Assembly (NCBI GenBank): GCA_949948715.1
Contig: CATLGW010000002.1
Span: forward strand, 1-64,000
Source: an uncultured Lachnospiraceae bacterium
Lineage (GTDB): Bacteria; Bacillota; Clostridia; Lachnospirales; Lachnospiraceae
Direction of reading: 5' to 3'
DNA length: 64,000 nucleotides
This document shows, piece by piece, positions 40,813 to 49,875 of the stretch. The notes beneath the pieces are model-generated. The model was given only the letters and a program-made list of their open reading frames with translations, had not been told where the DNA came from and did no database searches. Made by a program: the position numbers and the translations under genes. Within the stretch, counting starts at the first letter, position 1. Every line of letters starts with the position of its first letter.

Positions 40813-41310
40813 TTACTCAGTGAAAACCTTGCGGGGAGAGGCATTTTTCATGGCCTTCACCATAGCCTCATTGGGGCTGAAAAGCGCCATCTCGCCCCCC
40901 TCATAGTACATGGCATAGCGCAGGTCAGGCTGCTGCTCCTCACCGATGCTGTAATCCTTCACCTTGACGTTTCGGTTCCGATAGCTGTCCAGATGATGGG
41001 ATCTGTACGGCGCAAAGATTTCCATACGGTCCAGGGAATAGACCGCCACTCTCTTTCTCCTGGTCCTGGCCAGAACCTTGTCCACCGTAACCTCCTTGTC
41101 CAGATAGAGATATTCATACTCCAGATCCGCGTTTAAATGGGCGAAATAGGCTCCGATTCCGGCTGCCACCGCCAGAACAAAGCTGAAAAGCCCAAAGATC
41201 AATGTCGCAAGTCCAAAGAACACCGTCATTGCGATCAAAAGCACCTTCAAAACCTTCCCCAGGCCGGAGGCCCTCGCCTTCACCAGACATTCCACATAAG
41301 TGTCACTCAT
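40813..41310 (-). CDS. DUF6106-like membrane protein
   Basis: Two TM helices followed by YLDKEVTVDKVLARTRRKRVAVYSLDRMEIFAPYRSHHLDSYRNRN. Confidence 0.55.
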   Translation of the reverse strand: MSDTYVECLVKARASGLGKVLKVLLIAMTVFFGLATLIFGLFSFVLAVAAGIGAYFAHLNADLEYEYLYLDKEVTVDKVLARTRRKRVAVYSLDRMEIFAPYRSHHLDSYRNRNVKVKDYSIGEEQQPDLRYAMYYEGGEMALFSPNEAMVKAMKNASPRKVFTE

Positions 41311-41530
41311 ACTTTTCTCCCATCCTTTACTGTAAATCAAATCTCTTTATGATATGATATAACATCTCCCGCGAAGTTGCAAGCAGTGTTCTCTGCCCGC
41401 CGCACACTTTTTATCCTTTTTTTAGAATCAGATTAGAATGCTTTCATTGACTTTAACGGTTGAAACCTATAATATAAGTAAAGACTCTATACAAAAGCAT
41501 TGAAAAGACCCGTGAAAGGCAGGTAATCCT

Positions 41531-42283
41531 ATGGCAGTGATGGATGAATTCAGAGAAGAAAGAGAAGCGCTGAAACAAGGCACCTTCAAGCAGAAGGCGG
41601 CCTACTTCTGGGATTATTATAAATGGCATGCCATCGGCACAATCGCCGGGATAGCCATCCTCATCTCCGTGATCTACGGGATAGCCACCCGGAAGGAGAA
41701 TGCCTTCTATGCCGCCATGCTAAACAGCGTGGACCTTCGGCAGGATGAGGGATTTGCGGCGGATTTTATGGAGTACGCCGGCATAGACCCGGAGACTTAC
41801 GCGGTTACCTTCGACAATTCCCTGTATATCAGCTTCGATCACTTTGACGATATGACCGTGGCCTCCACCGAAAAGCTGATGGCCTATCTGGCCGCGGCAC
41901 AGTTGGATGTGATTCTTTCGGGGGACGGGCTGTTCTCCCACTATGCCAACGAGGAGACTTTTTCCGACTTGAGGGAGGTGCTGACAGAAGAACAGCTTGC
42001 CGTCTGCGAGCCCTATTTTTACTATGTGGACCGGACCCTGGTGGAGCAGATCGTGGAGGCCGCCAGCAATCTGGATACCTCCTTTGATCCCGAAATCCCG
42101 GATCCCACCAAGCCGGAGCTGATGGACGATCCCGTGCCCGTGGGCATCTATGTGGAGCATTCGAAAAAGCTCACCTCCAGCTACCACCTGGGAGAAGGGG
42201 ACCGAATTGTGATGGGGCTTCTCCCCAACTCCCGGCACACGCAGACCAGCCTGGCCTTTTTGGATTACCTGTTCTCGGAGTGA
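41531..42283 (+). CDS. Hypothetical membrane-anchored protein
   Basis: KQKAAYFWDYYKWHAIGTIAGIAILISVIYGI N-terminal anchor; good RBS (AGGCAGGTAATCCT ATG region). Confidence 0.6.
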   Translation: MAVMDEFREEREALKQGTFKQKAAYFWDYYKWHAIGTIAGIAILISVIYGIATRKENAFYAAMLNSVDLRQDEGFAADFMEYAGIDPETYAVTFDNSLYISFDHFDDMTVASTEKLMAYLAAAQLDVILSGDGLFSHYANEETFSDLREVLTEEQLAVCEPYFYYVDRTLVEQIVEAASNLDTSFDPEIPDPTKPELMDDPVPVGIYVEHSKKLTSSYHLGEGDRIVMGLLPNSRHTQTSLAFLDYLFSE

Positions 42284-42336
42284 TGTCTGTTCCCCACAAA
42301 AGCTCCCTTTTGCAAGACAGCTCCCTGCCATAAGGC

Positions 42337-42385
42337 ATGGGGGGTGACGGCTGTGGGTTTTACTCCGGCCGCCGTCGCCCCCCAT
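42337..42385. terminator. Strong hairpin between convergent genes
   Basis: ATGGGGGGTGACGGC ... GCCGTCGCCCCCCAT, near-perfect 15-bp stem. Confidence 0.6.
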
Positions 42386-42389
42386 TTGA

Positions 42390-43220
42390 CTACATACTTG
42401 TTATCTCACAAAAATCATACACAATGTTTTTCGCATCCCGCAAATAACGGCAAGTGACAAACTCCAGGATATCCCCCAGGCTGTCCGCAGTATAAATGCC
42501 GAAATTGGGATCATAAAACAAAAGTTTTCCGTCGGTCATTACATAACCGGCCATCTTATGTCCCCCGGAAGTCCCGTCTTTAGAATCCGCCGAATATCCC
42601 AGAAGAAAGCCGCCGTTTTCCTTTAAGCTTCCGGTCGGCAGGTTCCTCTCCCCTTCTTTTTCCCTGAAAAATCCCGTCACCCGCAACCTTTTTCCGCTGG
42701 CATAATCGACAAAGTACCGGCTTACCTCCTCCATAGTCCTGCAGGGCGCTTTCGTAATATCCTCCGGCAAATATTCCAGATGCAGCTTGGGCTCTTTCTC
42801 CATCATCCACGCCATCCACCCCTGGGATGGCTTCGGCAGCTTTTTTTCCACTATCTCATTGAACCTTCTTCCAAAGGCGATGATCGCACGGTAGACGCAG
42901 TGATTTCTTACAATATTCAGATAGAGATCCATATGGCTCCTGACCTCCCCGGGCTCATTAAAAACCCTCAGTTCATCCATTGTGCTCCCCTCCGCCACAG
43001 CCTTGCAAAGCCAGGCCGTACAGAGCGAAAAGCAGATTCCGTCATTTGCCAGCTCGACAACCTCTACCCCCAGCCAGGCCGGCTCCATAACCGGATTTAT
43101 GATATCCACGATCTCCCTTTGTGTTCCTGTTCCCACCTGTATCAATGCCATACACATTCTCCTCTCTACCGCTTTTATACCCGTCTCTTTTCCCTTACCT
43201 GTTTTCCTGTCCCCTCTCAC
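42390..43220 (-). CDS. Putative YopT/C58-type (papain-like) cysteine protease
   Basis: GICFSLCTAWLCK (Cys), GGHKMAGYVMTDGKLLFYDPNFGIY (His...Asp) order and spacing like YopT-family proteases; overlaps the SpoIIE-type gene by 4 nt. Confidence 0.55.
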   Translation of the reverse strand: MRGDRKTGKGKETGIKAVERRMCMALIQVGTGTQREIVDIINPVMEPAWLGVEVVELANDGICFSLCTAWLCKAVAEGSTMDELRVFNEPGEVRSHMDLYLNIVRNHCVYRAIIAFGRRFNEIVEKKLPKPSQGWMAWMMEKEPKLHLEYLPEDITKAPCRTMEEVSRYFVDYASGKRLRVTGFFREKEGERNLPTGSLKENGGFLLGYSADSKDGTSGGHKMAGYVMTDGKLLFYDPNFGIYTADSLGDILEFVTCRYLRDAKNIVYDFCEITSM

Positions 43221-45793
43221 CGGTCTTTCTTTGTCAATACCAGAATATTTCTGCCCTCAAGGAATCGGTACTCCGCCCGGTCCATGCGCTTCTTCACCAG
43301 ATAAATCCCCAATCCCCCCGCCCTTCTGTCCTCTGGGGGCAGCGTAACGTCCGGATCAGGGCAGTTTAGCGGATTGTAGGGGATGCCGTCATCCTCAAAG
43401 TACAGGACCACCTCCTTTCCCTCCGTCACCTTACAGCCCAGGGTCACCTCCCCCGCGCCGCTGTAATAGCAGATATTGGAATAGATTTCATCCACCGCCA
43501 GCCGCACCCGGGTGACGGTCTTCCGGGAGATGTCCATCTCCTCGAGGCGCCCCTCCACCCATCCGTTGATCTCCCCGATGCGGTCCATGTCCGGCACACC
43601 GGTTCTGGTCTCATATCCGTCGCCGATAAAACGTAAAACCAGCATTGTGATGTCGTCAAACTGCTCCGCTTTTCCCTGAAAATCACCGATGTCCTTCCAA
43701 ACCTCCTCCGCCAGCCGCCGGGGCTCCCCCACGTTGCAGCCAACCAGGAGCCTCTCCAGGCGCGCCTCCCCGTAGAGCTCCCCGTTTTCATCGTTGGCCT
43801 CGGTCACTCCGTCCGTGTACAAAAAAAGCGTGTCTTGGGGATGAAGCCTCAAAGTCTTCTGTGTATAGTTCGTATCCTCCATACCCGCCAAGACAAAACC
43901 GCTGCGCTCAGCCAGGAAAGAACATCCTCCTTCCCCCCGCAAAAGCAGGGGCGGATTGTGTCCCGCATTCACATAGGTCAGCGTCCCTGTGACCAGGGAG
44001 AGCACTCCCACCCAGGCGGTGACAAACATATCGTTTCTGTTGCAGGCACAGAGTCTGCTGTTCACCTCCGCCACGGCCTCCCCCAAGTTCTCCGCCCCGG
44101 TGATGCGGCTGCGCAGAAGGGTTTTTGCCACCACCATGAACAGGGATGCGGGAACCCCTTTTCCGGAAACATCCGCCACCAGAACTGCCAGATGCTCCTC
44201 ATCCGTCAGAAAGAAATCATAGAAATCTCCTCCCACCTCCCTGGCCGGGGTCATTCCGGCATGGAGGGAAAACCTGGTCTGCCCTGTCATAAAGCTTTGG
44301 GAATCGGGAAGCATATCCGCCTGAATCCGGGAGGCCAGACCCAGTTCCGCCCGGATACGCTCCTGCTCTGCCGTGACTGCCGCCAGATTTCCGACATAGG
44401 CCTTAAGCTGAGCCGCCATCTGATTAAATGCATTTCCCAGATCCTCCACCTCGTCCCCGGTGACAATCCGTATCCGATAGTCCAGGCCGCCGTCCCCCAA
44501 TTTCTCCACCTCCGTGGTAAGCCTGCGGATGGGATCCGTCAGCCTCCCCGCGAACAGGATGCTGACCAGGGTGATTCCCGCCGCCGCAAGCAGCACAATA
44601 ACCAGATACAGCACCTGGGTCCTGCGGATGGAAGCTTCCTGCTGCCTGGAGACGGCATCGGTCAATGCCAGGATCTCCTGCTGGCTCTCCCGGGCGGGAG
44701 CCACCACCTCCTCCACAGCCATCACCGCCCCGAAGCTCCAGCCCAATTCCTCAAGGGGCGCATAGGCCAGATAGACCTCCCTCCCGTCCACCGTCAGATT
44801 CCGAAGACCGCTGCCTCCTGCCACCATATCCCGGGCGGCTTCCGCCAGCCCGCTGTTTCGGCTTTCCCTAAGGTCCGCGTTTCTCTCCGCGTTTACTCCG
44901 GTCTCCCCCTCCCGGGCGCCGGACACCATGACCTGTCCCTTCTCATTGACGAGGAAGGCGTAGCCGCTCTCTCCCACCACCGTGTCCAGCACCGCCCGGT
45001 TCACCGTATCCAGGTAAGAACCCACCCCGGCCACGGCAACGATCTTTCCGTTCAGATAGACGGGCTGGGCGCACACGATGCAGTCCCCGCCCGCATGGAT
45101 ATCGGCGATCACATCCGAATACACTGTCTGTCCCTGCTTTGCCAGCAGGGCCTGATTAAACCACTGCCTTGTCTCGGCCTCATAATAATCCGGCAGGTCA
45201 TCGCTCTCCCGATACTTGCTGTAGGCTATGTAGTCCGCCTGAATCAGCCATCCGCTCCTTGTGGCCACATAGGCGGAGGACACCATATCGTTGCCGCCGT
45301 TATACTGCACCAGCAAATCCTGTACATTTCCCAGCTTAGACAATTCCTCCCTCTCTTCTAAAGCGGGCTGAACCAGACGTTTGGACCACAAAAGCTGGGC
45401 CGCCAGCTCACTGCTCCCAATCCGGGGCAGCGCCACCTCACGGTCGGGATAGTTCTCCGGATGGGCGTAAATATCCTCCGCCAGGGACGCAATGCCATGC
45501 ACATATGCCGCCACCTCATGAAATTTCTCCCCGATAAAGGCGGCCTTCTCCACCACAATATCCCAAAGATGCTCCCCCGCCATGGCCTCCAGCGCCTGCT
45601 CGGCATCCTCCGCCGCCGTCCGCCCCAGCCGGCTGCTATAGTCGGCGGAGGCGTTTCTCATGGAATAAAGGCTCCACATACTGACCGATCCGATCAAAGC
45701 CATAGCTGCAAAAAGTGAAACCAGAAACAGGGTGGTAATCTTACGCCTGATGCTTCTCTTTTTTCTCACTTTCCTCTCCTTTCCGCGCCCCAT
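43217..45793 (-). CDS. Sensor PP2C (SpoIIE) phosphatase: dCache-like sensor, HAMP, SpoIIE, C-terminal HATPase
   Basis: TM-sensor-TM, HAMP (LTDPIRRLTTEVEKLGDGGLDYRI), AREVGGDFYDFFLTDEEHLAVLVADVSGKGVPASLFM, and RLAVDEIYSNICYYS...RAGGLGIYLVKKRMD anti-sigma-like ATPase. Confidence 0.9.
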   Translation of the reverse strand: MGRGKERKVRKKRSIRRKITTLFLVSLFAAMALIGSVSMWSLYSMRNASADYSSRLGRTAAEDAEQALEAMAGEHLWDIVVEKAAFIGEKFHEVAAYVHGIASLAEDIYAHPENYPDREVALPRIGSSELAAQLLWSKRLVQPALEEREELSKLGNVQDLLVQYNGGNDMVSSAYVATRSGWLIQADYIAYSKYRESDDLPDYYEAETRQWFNQALLAKQGQTVYSDVIADIHAGGDCIVCAQPVYLNGKIVAVAGVGSYLDTVNRAVLDTVVGESGYAFLVNEKGQVMVSGAREGETGVNAERNADLRESRNSGLAEAARDMVAGGSGLRNLTVDGREVYLAYAPLEELGWSFGAVMAVEEVVAPARESQQEILALTDAVSRQQEASIRRTQVLYLVIVLLAAAGITLVSILFAGRLTDPIRRLTTEVEKLGDGGLDYRIRIVTGDEVEDLGNAFNQMAAQLKAYVGNLAAVTAEQERIRAELGLASRIQADMLPDSQSFMTGQTRFSLHAGMTPAREVGGDFYDFFLTDEEHLAVLVADVSGKGVPASLFMVVAKTLLRSRITGAENLGEAVAEVNSRLCACNRNDMFVTAWVGVLSLVTGTLTYVNAGHNPPLLLRGEGGCSFLAERSGFVLAGMEDTNYTQKTLRLHPQDTLFLYTDGVTEANDENGELYGEARLERLLVGCNVGEPRRLAEEVWKDIGDFQGKAEQFDDITMLVLRFIGDGYETRTGVPDMDRIGEINGWVEGRLEEMDISRKTVTRVRLAVDEIYSNICYYSGAGEVTLGCKVTEGKEVVLYFEDDGIPYNPLNCPDPDVTLPPEDRRAGGLGIYLVKKRMDRAEYRFLEGRNILVLTKKDR

Positions 45794-46775
45794 ATTCCCC
45801 CTTCACATAGTCCAGAAGGTCGGCGAATTCCCCGCTCACCGCATAATCCTCCGGGTAAATCTCAACCTCTCCGGGATGGTGCAGAACCATATATTCCCTC
45901 TCGCCGCACAGGGGCTTTAATCCTGTAAAAAAATACCCCATTTCCTCCAGAATCCGGTAGGCCCAGGGCGCATACCTGTCACTGCAGCTAAGGAAAACGT
46001 TTGCCGTCTGCTTTCCCCGAAGGGGATATTTCTCATGCAAGGCCTCCATGCGCCTGGGCAAATCCGCGCCGACGCTGCAAATACAAGTCTCCAGGCTGCT
46101 TTGGGCTCTGTCCCGGACCGTCCGGATGCCGCAGCATTGAGGCAGCGCCTTCCCCGTTCTCTCCTCTCCCTTCGCCATACGGCAGGACACCCCCAGACTG
46201 TCATATACCCTTCCGGCAAACGCCCTGTGCCTTTCAGGCAGGTAGACGTCGCCCGCAAATCGCCTGTCCACCGCTCTGATCTGTATACCCTGGGAGTGTT
46301 TCCCGTTCCTGTCTCCGGGATAGGAATGCCTGACCGTCTCCATATCAAAGACATTCAGCACAAAGCCCGTGGCGCGAAGGCCCAGCCGGTGCAACAGCCG
46401 CTGGGTGGTGTCGTGGAATACCACTGGCAGGCAGTATGCCGCCGAGTAGGACCGGGACAGCAGGATCCTCATGCCGTATTCAAAGAACGGCATGGCCAGT
46501 CCGTACCCCCGGTATTCCTTCCGGAAAATCTGGGAGGCAATCTCACACATACTCTCCTGTGGGTAAAATTCCTTCAATATCATCATTCCCGCAATCTCTC
46601 CCTCATCGGTCTGAGCCGTTAAAAAGGTGATGCGCCCCCTCTCTGCCTCGCTTCGAATGCTATCCGGGTGGTAAAGGCTCCTCTTGAAATAGGTTTCCCC
46701 ATACTCGTCCCGGATGCAGGCGATCAACCCTTCCTCATCCCCCTCCCGGAATCCCCTGAGAGTCAACGTAAGCAT
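45741..46775 (-). CDS. GNAT-like acetyltransferase
   Basis: LTLRGFREGDEEGLIACIRDEYGETY...IASQIFRKEYRGYGLAMPFFEYGM. Confidence 0.65.
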   Translation of the reverse strand: MLTLTLRGFREGDEEGLIACIRDEYGETYFKRSLYHPDSIRSEAERGRITFLTAQTDEGEIAGMMILKEFYPQESMCEIASQIFRKEYRGYGLAMPFFEYGMRILLSRSYSAAYCLPVVFHDTTQRLLHRLGLRATGFVLNVFDMETVRHSYPGDRNGKHSQGIQIRAVDRRFAGDVYLPERHRAFAGRVYDSLGVSCRMAKGEERTGKALPQCCGIRTVRDRAQSSLETCICSVGADLPRRMEALHEKYPLRGKQTANVFLSCSDRYAPWAYRILEEMGYFFTGLKPLCGEREYMVLHHPGEVEIYPEDYAVSGEFADLLDYVKGEYGARKGEESEKKEKHQA

Positions 46776-46873
46776 TCTTCCCTCTCTGTTTTTCAGCGTC
46801 ACCCTCTCCCGGGGCAGATTTTGGGACCCATACCGCCCGGACACCCCGGGGGGATGTCTCCCCATCCCCCCGC

Positions 46874-47212
46874 TCACCGGATATCCAGGATTTCATTGAA
46901 TCCCGTGATTTCAAATACCTCCATGATGTCGTCCCCCACCCGGCAGACCACCATGGCGCCCTCCTTTTCCTTCATCTTTTTGGAGGCGGCCAAAAGCACA
47001 CGAAGTCCGGCGGAGGACACATATTCCAGTTCCTTCATATCAATCCGAAGCTCCGAAACTCCCTCCAGCTCGTGGTCCACCACCTCCTTAAGCTTTGGCG
47101 CGGTGGTGGTCTCCAGCCTCCCCGACAGCCGAAGAATCAGGCTGCCGTCTTTTTTCTCCGCATCTATCTTCACTACATTTACCCCCTGTAACTCTCCTAT
47201 TCTTCCATCCAT
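46874..47212 (-). CDS. STAS domain anti-sigma-factor-antagonist-like protein
   Basis: GSLILRLSGRLETTTAPKLKEVVDHELEGVSELRIDMKELEYVSSAGLRVLLAASKKM (phosphorylatable SSAG). Confidence 0.93.
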   Translation of the reverse strand: MDGRIGELQGVNVVKIDAEKKDGSLILRLSGRLETTTAPKLKEVVDHELEGVSELRIDMKELEYVSSAGLRVLLAASKKMKEKEGAMVVCRVGDDIMEVFEITGFNEILDIR

Positions 47213-47469
47213 GTGGGCTTTCTCTCAAATCCCACATGGTAGGTCACTCTCTCCATGGTCAGTTCATGCTCCCCCAGCATATACCGCCCGACGGTCACGT
47301 CCTTTCCCAGGATAACCCCCTTCGGATAGTCGCTCAGACACCTGTTTAACAGAGCCGCCTGCTCCTCCCTGGACTGATCCGAAAGGGGATTGTTGGGATT
47401 GACGCTTCCTACGGTCACCAATTTGACATAATGTATATCTGTCAGCGCAGTCTTTTCCCTCTTATCCAT
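47197..47469 (-). CDS. Small hypothetical protein (90 aa)
   Basis: Overlaps STAS start and ends 11 nt from the next gene; sequence not recognised. Confidence 0.6.
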   Translation of the reverse strand: MDKREKTALTDIHYVKLVTVGSVNPNNPLSDQSREEQAALLNRCLSDYPKGVILGKDVTVGRYMLGEHELTMERVTYHVGFERKPTWMEE

Positions 47470-47480
47470 GGCTTATGTTC

Positions 47481-48602
47481 CTAGGGCGTTCCCGCGGCCG
47501 ACGTGCTCACGCCGCTGACTGCGTCGCTGTACTCCGCCCGCTTGTCAAAGAGCTGCTTCTCAATGTCCGTCACGGACTTCTGGGCCGCCACCGCATTGTT
47601 CTGGGCCTGCTTAAGCGCAGCGTAATGCCGCTCTCCCGAGCTGTACTTCGCAGACGCTCCCTCCTTCCACTGCAGCAGCGCGAACAGATCCGATACCTCC
47701 GCCGGAGCGGTCTCGCCGCTGTCGGCAATCATCTTCACCACATTTGCCGCCTGATTCTGCAGATCATTCCAGCTCTGGGTCACCGGCTCCAAATTGCGGC
47801 TGTACTCCTCCGCCTTTTTAGTGTCCTCGTCGCTGTCCTTGTCCAGACCGTTCATATAGCGCAAGACCTCCGCGGCATACACATTCTGCTGGTTTCCGGC
47901 CACCTGTTTCAACTGGGCGATGCCATCCTCCAGGCTGCTCTTTGCCGCGGACAGTCGGTTGTCAATCTGAGCGATCTCCTGACGCAGCTTTTTAAGCTTC
48001 TCCGCCTTGGCCCTGGCCGCATCCGGCAGGCTTTGACCGTTGGCATCCCTGATGGTGGACCCCACCAGGGAGGGCGCCACATTGGCGGCCATCATGTCCA
48101 GCACTCTGGCCAGGCCTTCGGGAGTGCCGTGGTTGGTGGCCCTCACATCCACATGGTACTTTGCGGAATTGTCGGAACTTCTGGTGTTGGACTGATGGGC
48201 GCTGACACTGCCGCTGATGCTTACCTTCACAATGCCCAGGTTCAATGAGCCTGAGAGGGATGCGCCCATATCCAGGGACTTCTCCGATCTCTCGCTCTGC
48301 TTTACCTCCATGTCAAAGAGGATATTCACCTCATCGATCTGGAGATTGGGAATGGGCACGATGGCCAACAGCGGCACGGCCACCCGCATCTCGTCCACAT
48401 TTGTGGTGCCGTCCTCATTCACGCTGCGCTTCTGGTATCCGAAAGCCACCGTGTTCAGCGAGCCCTTTTTGTCAAAGCCCACTCTCTTAATAAAGTCAGC
48501 CGTCGTATCCGCAAGCTGGGAGCTTGCGTTCGCCGCCGCTGACAGCGGTCCGCCGATGAGCTGTTCCATGTCCAGCCCGGCAAATTGTTCTCCTATTGCC
48601 AT
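47481..48602 (-). CDS. DUF2589 domain-containing protein (A)
   Basis: GGPLSAAANASSQLADTTADFI...MRVAVPLLAIVPIPNLQIDEVNILFDMEVKQSE followed by coiled-coil C-terminus. Confidence 0.82.
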   Translation of the reverse strand: MAIGEQFAGLDMEQLIGGPLSAAANASSQLADTTADFIKRVGFDKKGSLNTVAFGYQKRSVNEDGTTNVDEMRVAVPLLAIVPIPNLQIDEVNILFDMEVKQSERSEKSLDMGASLSGSLNLGIVKVSISGSVSAHQSNTRSSDNSAKYHVDVRATNHGTPEGLARVLDMMAANVAPSLVGSTIRDANGQSLPDAARAKAEKLKKLRQEIAQIDNRLSAAKSSLEDGIAQLKQVAGNQQNVYAAEVLRYMNGLDKDSDEDTKKAEEYSRNLEPVTQSWNDLQNQAANVVKMIADSGETAPAEVSDLFALLQWKEGASAKYSSGERHYAALKQAQNNAVAAQKSVTDIEKQLFDKRAEYSDAVSGVSTSAAGTP

Positions 48603-48624
48603 AGCAGTTTCCTTCCTTTCTTTC

Positions 48625-48948
48625 TTATATATTTATTTTCTTTAGGGCGAGGGGAGTGCGCCTTTCCCACCGCTCCATAAGACGTTTTGCAAGCCGTCCC
48701 GCCGCCTCCCTTATGCGGCGCAGACAGACAGGCCCCCGGGAACCGTCCCGATAACAGATTCCCGGCTCATAGGATAGGATGACGATGCCATCCACCCACA
48801 AAAGCCTCTCCGGAGGATGCAGTCCGTCCCTCTCCCGCTCACAGACCAGTCTGAGATTCATATCCAGAGCCAGGCAGACAAAATACTTCTCCAGTTCCCC
48901 CCGGGTTGGGACGGCAGTCTCTTTCCCGCCCCTCTTATGTCTACTCAT
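48625..48948 (-). CDS. Small basic hypothetical protein
   Basis: Overlaps end of DUF2589-B gene; no recognised family. Confidence 0.5.
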   Translation of the reverse strand: MSRHKRGGKETAVPTRGELEKYFVCLALDMNLRLVCERERDGLHPPERLLWVDGIVILSYEPGICYRDGSRGPVCLRRIREAAGRLAKRLMERWERRTPLALKKINI

Positions 48949-49741
48949 AGTCCTTCTCCAGCCCATACTTTATCTCCATGTTCATGATCTGCTCCTGGTA
49001 CTCCATAATGCGGTTTACCACATTGGACTGCGCTATCCTGTATTTATCCCTGTCAAATTCATAGGTGTCCTCGTCAAAGGCGTCCTTGCTGATCTGGTGG
49101 AGCCTCTCCTGCTCGATTATCATCTCCTCTATCTTCTGGTGAAGCTGCTTTAACCGGCTGATTTTGGCTTTCAGCTTCTTAATCTCCTGATGGACATTCT
49201 TCTGCTCGTCGGATCCCAGATCGCCGTTTATGGCCACGGGCCTGGTATCCAGCTTCTTGGCCACCTGGTTGGCGCCCAGCGCGTCCGTCAGGCGCAAGAT
49301 CCCTTCCGTGGCGGGAATGGAGGAGATCTGCAGCTTATAGGATACCTTGGGCAGGAAGTCGCTGTCCCTCTGGGAGGGAGAGCAGATTCGGGCGTTGATT
49401 TTGGTCTCTCCGGTCTCCTCGTTGTTCACCGCCTTCACCTCCGTGGAGAAGCTGATTTCCGCCTTCTCCACATTCAGATTGGTGACCGGGACAATGGACA
49501 AAAGGGGCACCTGCACCTGGAGATTGTCCACACTGTATCCCTCCTCCGCCTCCGTCCTGATCTGATCATAGGCGATATTGATATTGTTCAGATGTATGAT
49601 TTCCTCCTGCCCGTTTTGCTCCGAGCTTCCCATGCTCTTGATGGCCTCCACAATCTGCGCCCGAAGCTGATGGTTGGATTTCGCCAACGCGTGCAGAGGG
49701 GCGTAGACCAAGTCGTCCAGCCCAATGAAATCATTGTCCAT
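48941..49741 (-). CDS. DUF2589 domain-containing protein (B)
   Basis: LVYAPLHALAKSNHQLRAQIVEAIKSM...VDNLQVQVPLLSIVPVTNLNVEKAEISFSTEVKAV then coiled coil. Confidence 0.78.
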   Translation of the reverse strand: MDNDFIGLDDLVYAPLHALAKSNHQLRAQIVEAIKSMGSSEQNGQEEIIHLNNINIAYDQIRTEAEEGYSVDNLQVQVPLLSIVPVTNLNVEKAEISFSTEVKAVNNEETGETKINARICSPSQRDSDFLPKVSYKLQISSIPATEGILRLTDALGANQVAKKLDTRPVAINGDLGSDEQKNVHQEIKKLKAKISRLKQLHQKIEEMIIEQERLHQISKDAFDEDTYEFDRDKYRIAQSNVVNRIMEYQEQIMNMEIKYGLEKDYE

Positions 49742-49875
49742 AATCTCCCCTTTGCTTTTCTCCTCCGGCTCTTTCGTCTGTTCCTGGAGATTTCCTGTTT
49801 TGTAAGGCATCCCGCCGCTTCCTCCTCCATTAGTCCTTGCGCCGCCCCGCCAGCGGAGGCGGCTTTACCTGATGG

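Noticed and set aside
43835-45361. 508-aa plus-strand ORF opposite the SpoIIE phosphatase
   Set aside because: Antisense to clear HAMP/SpoIIE domains; His/Gln/Pro-rich shadow translation.
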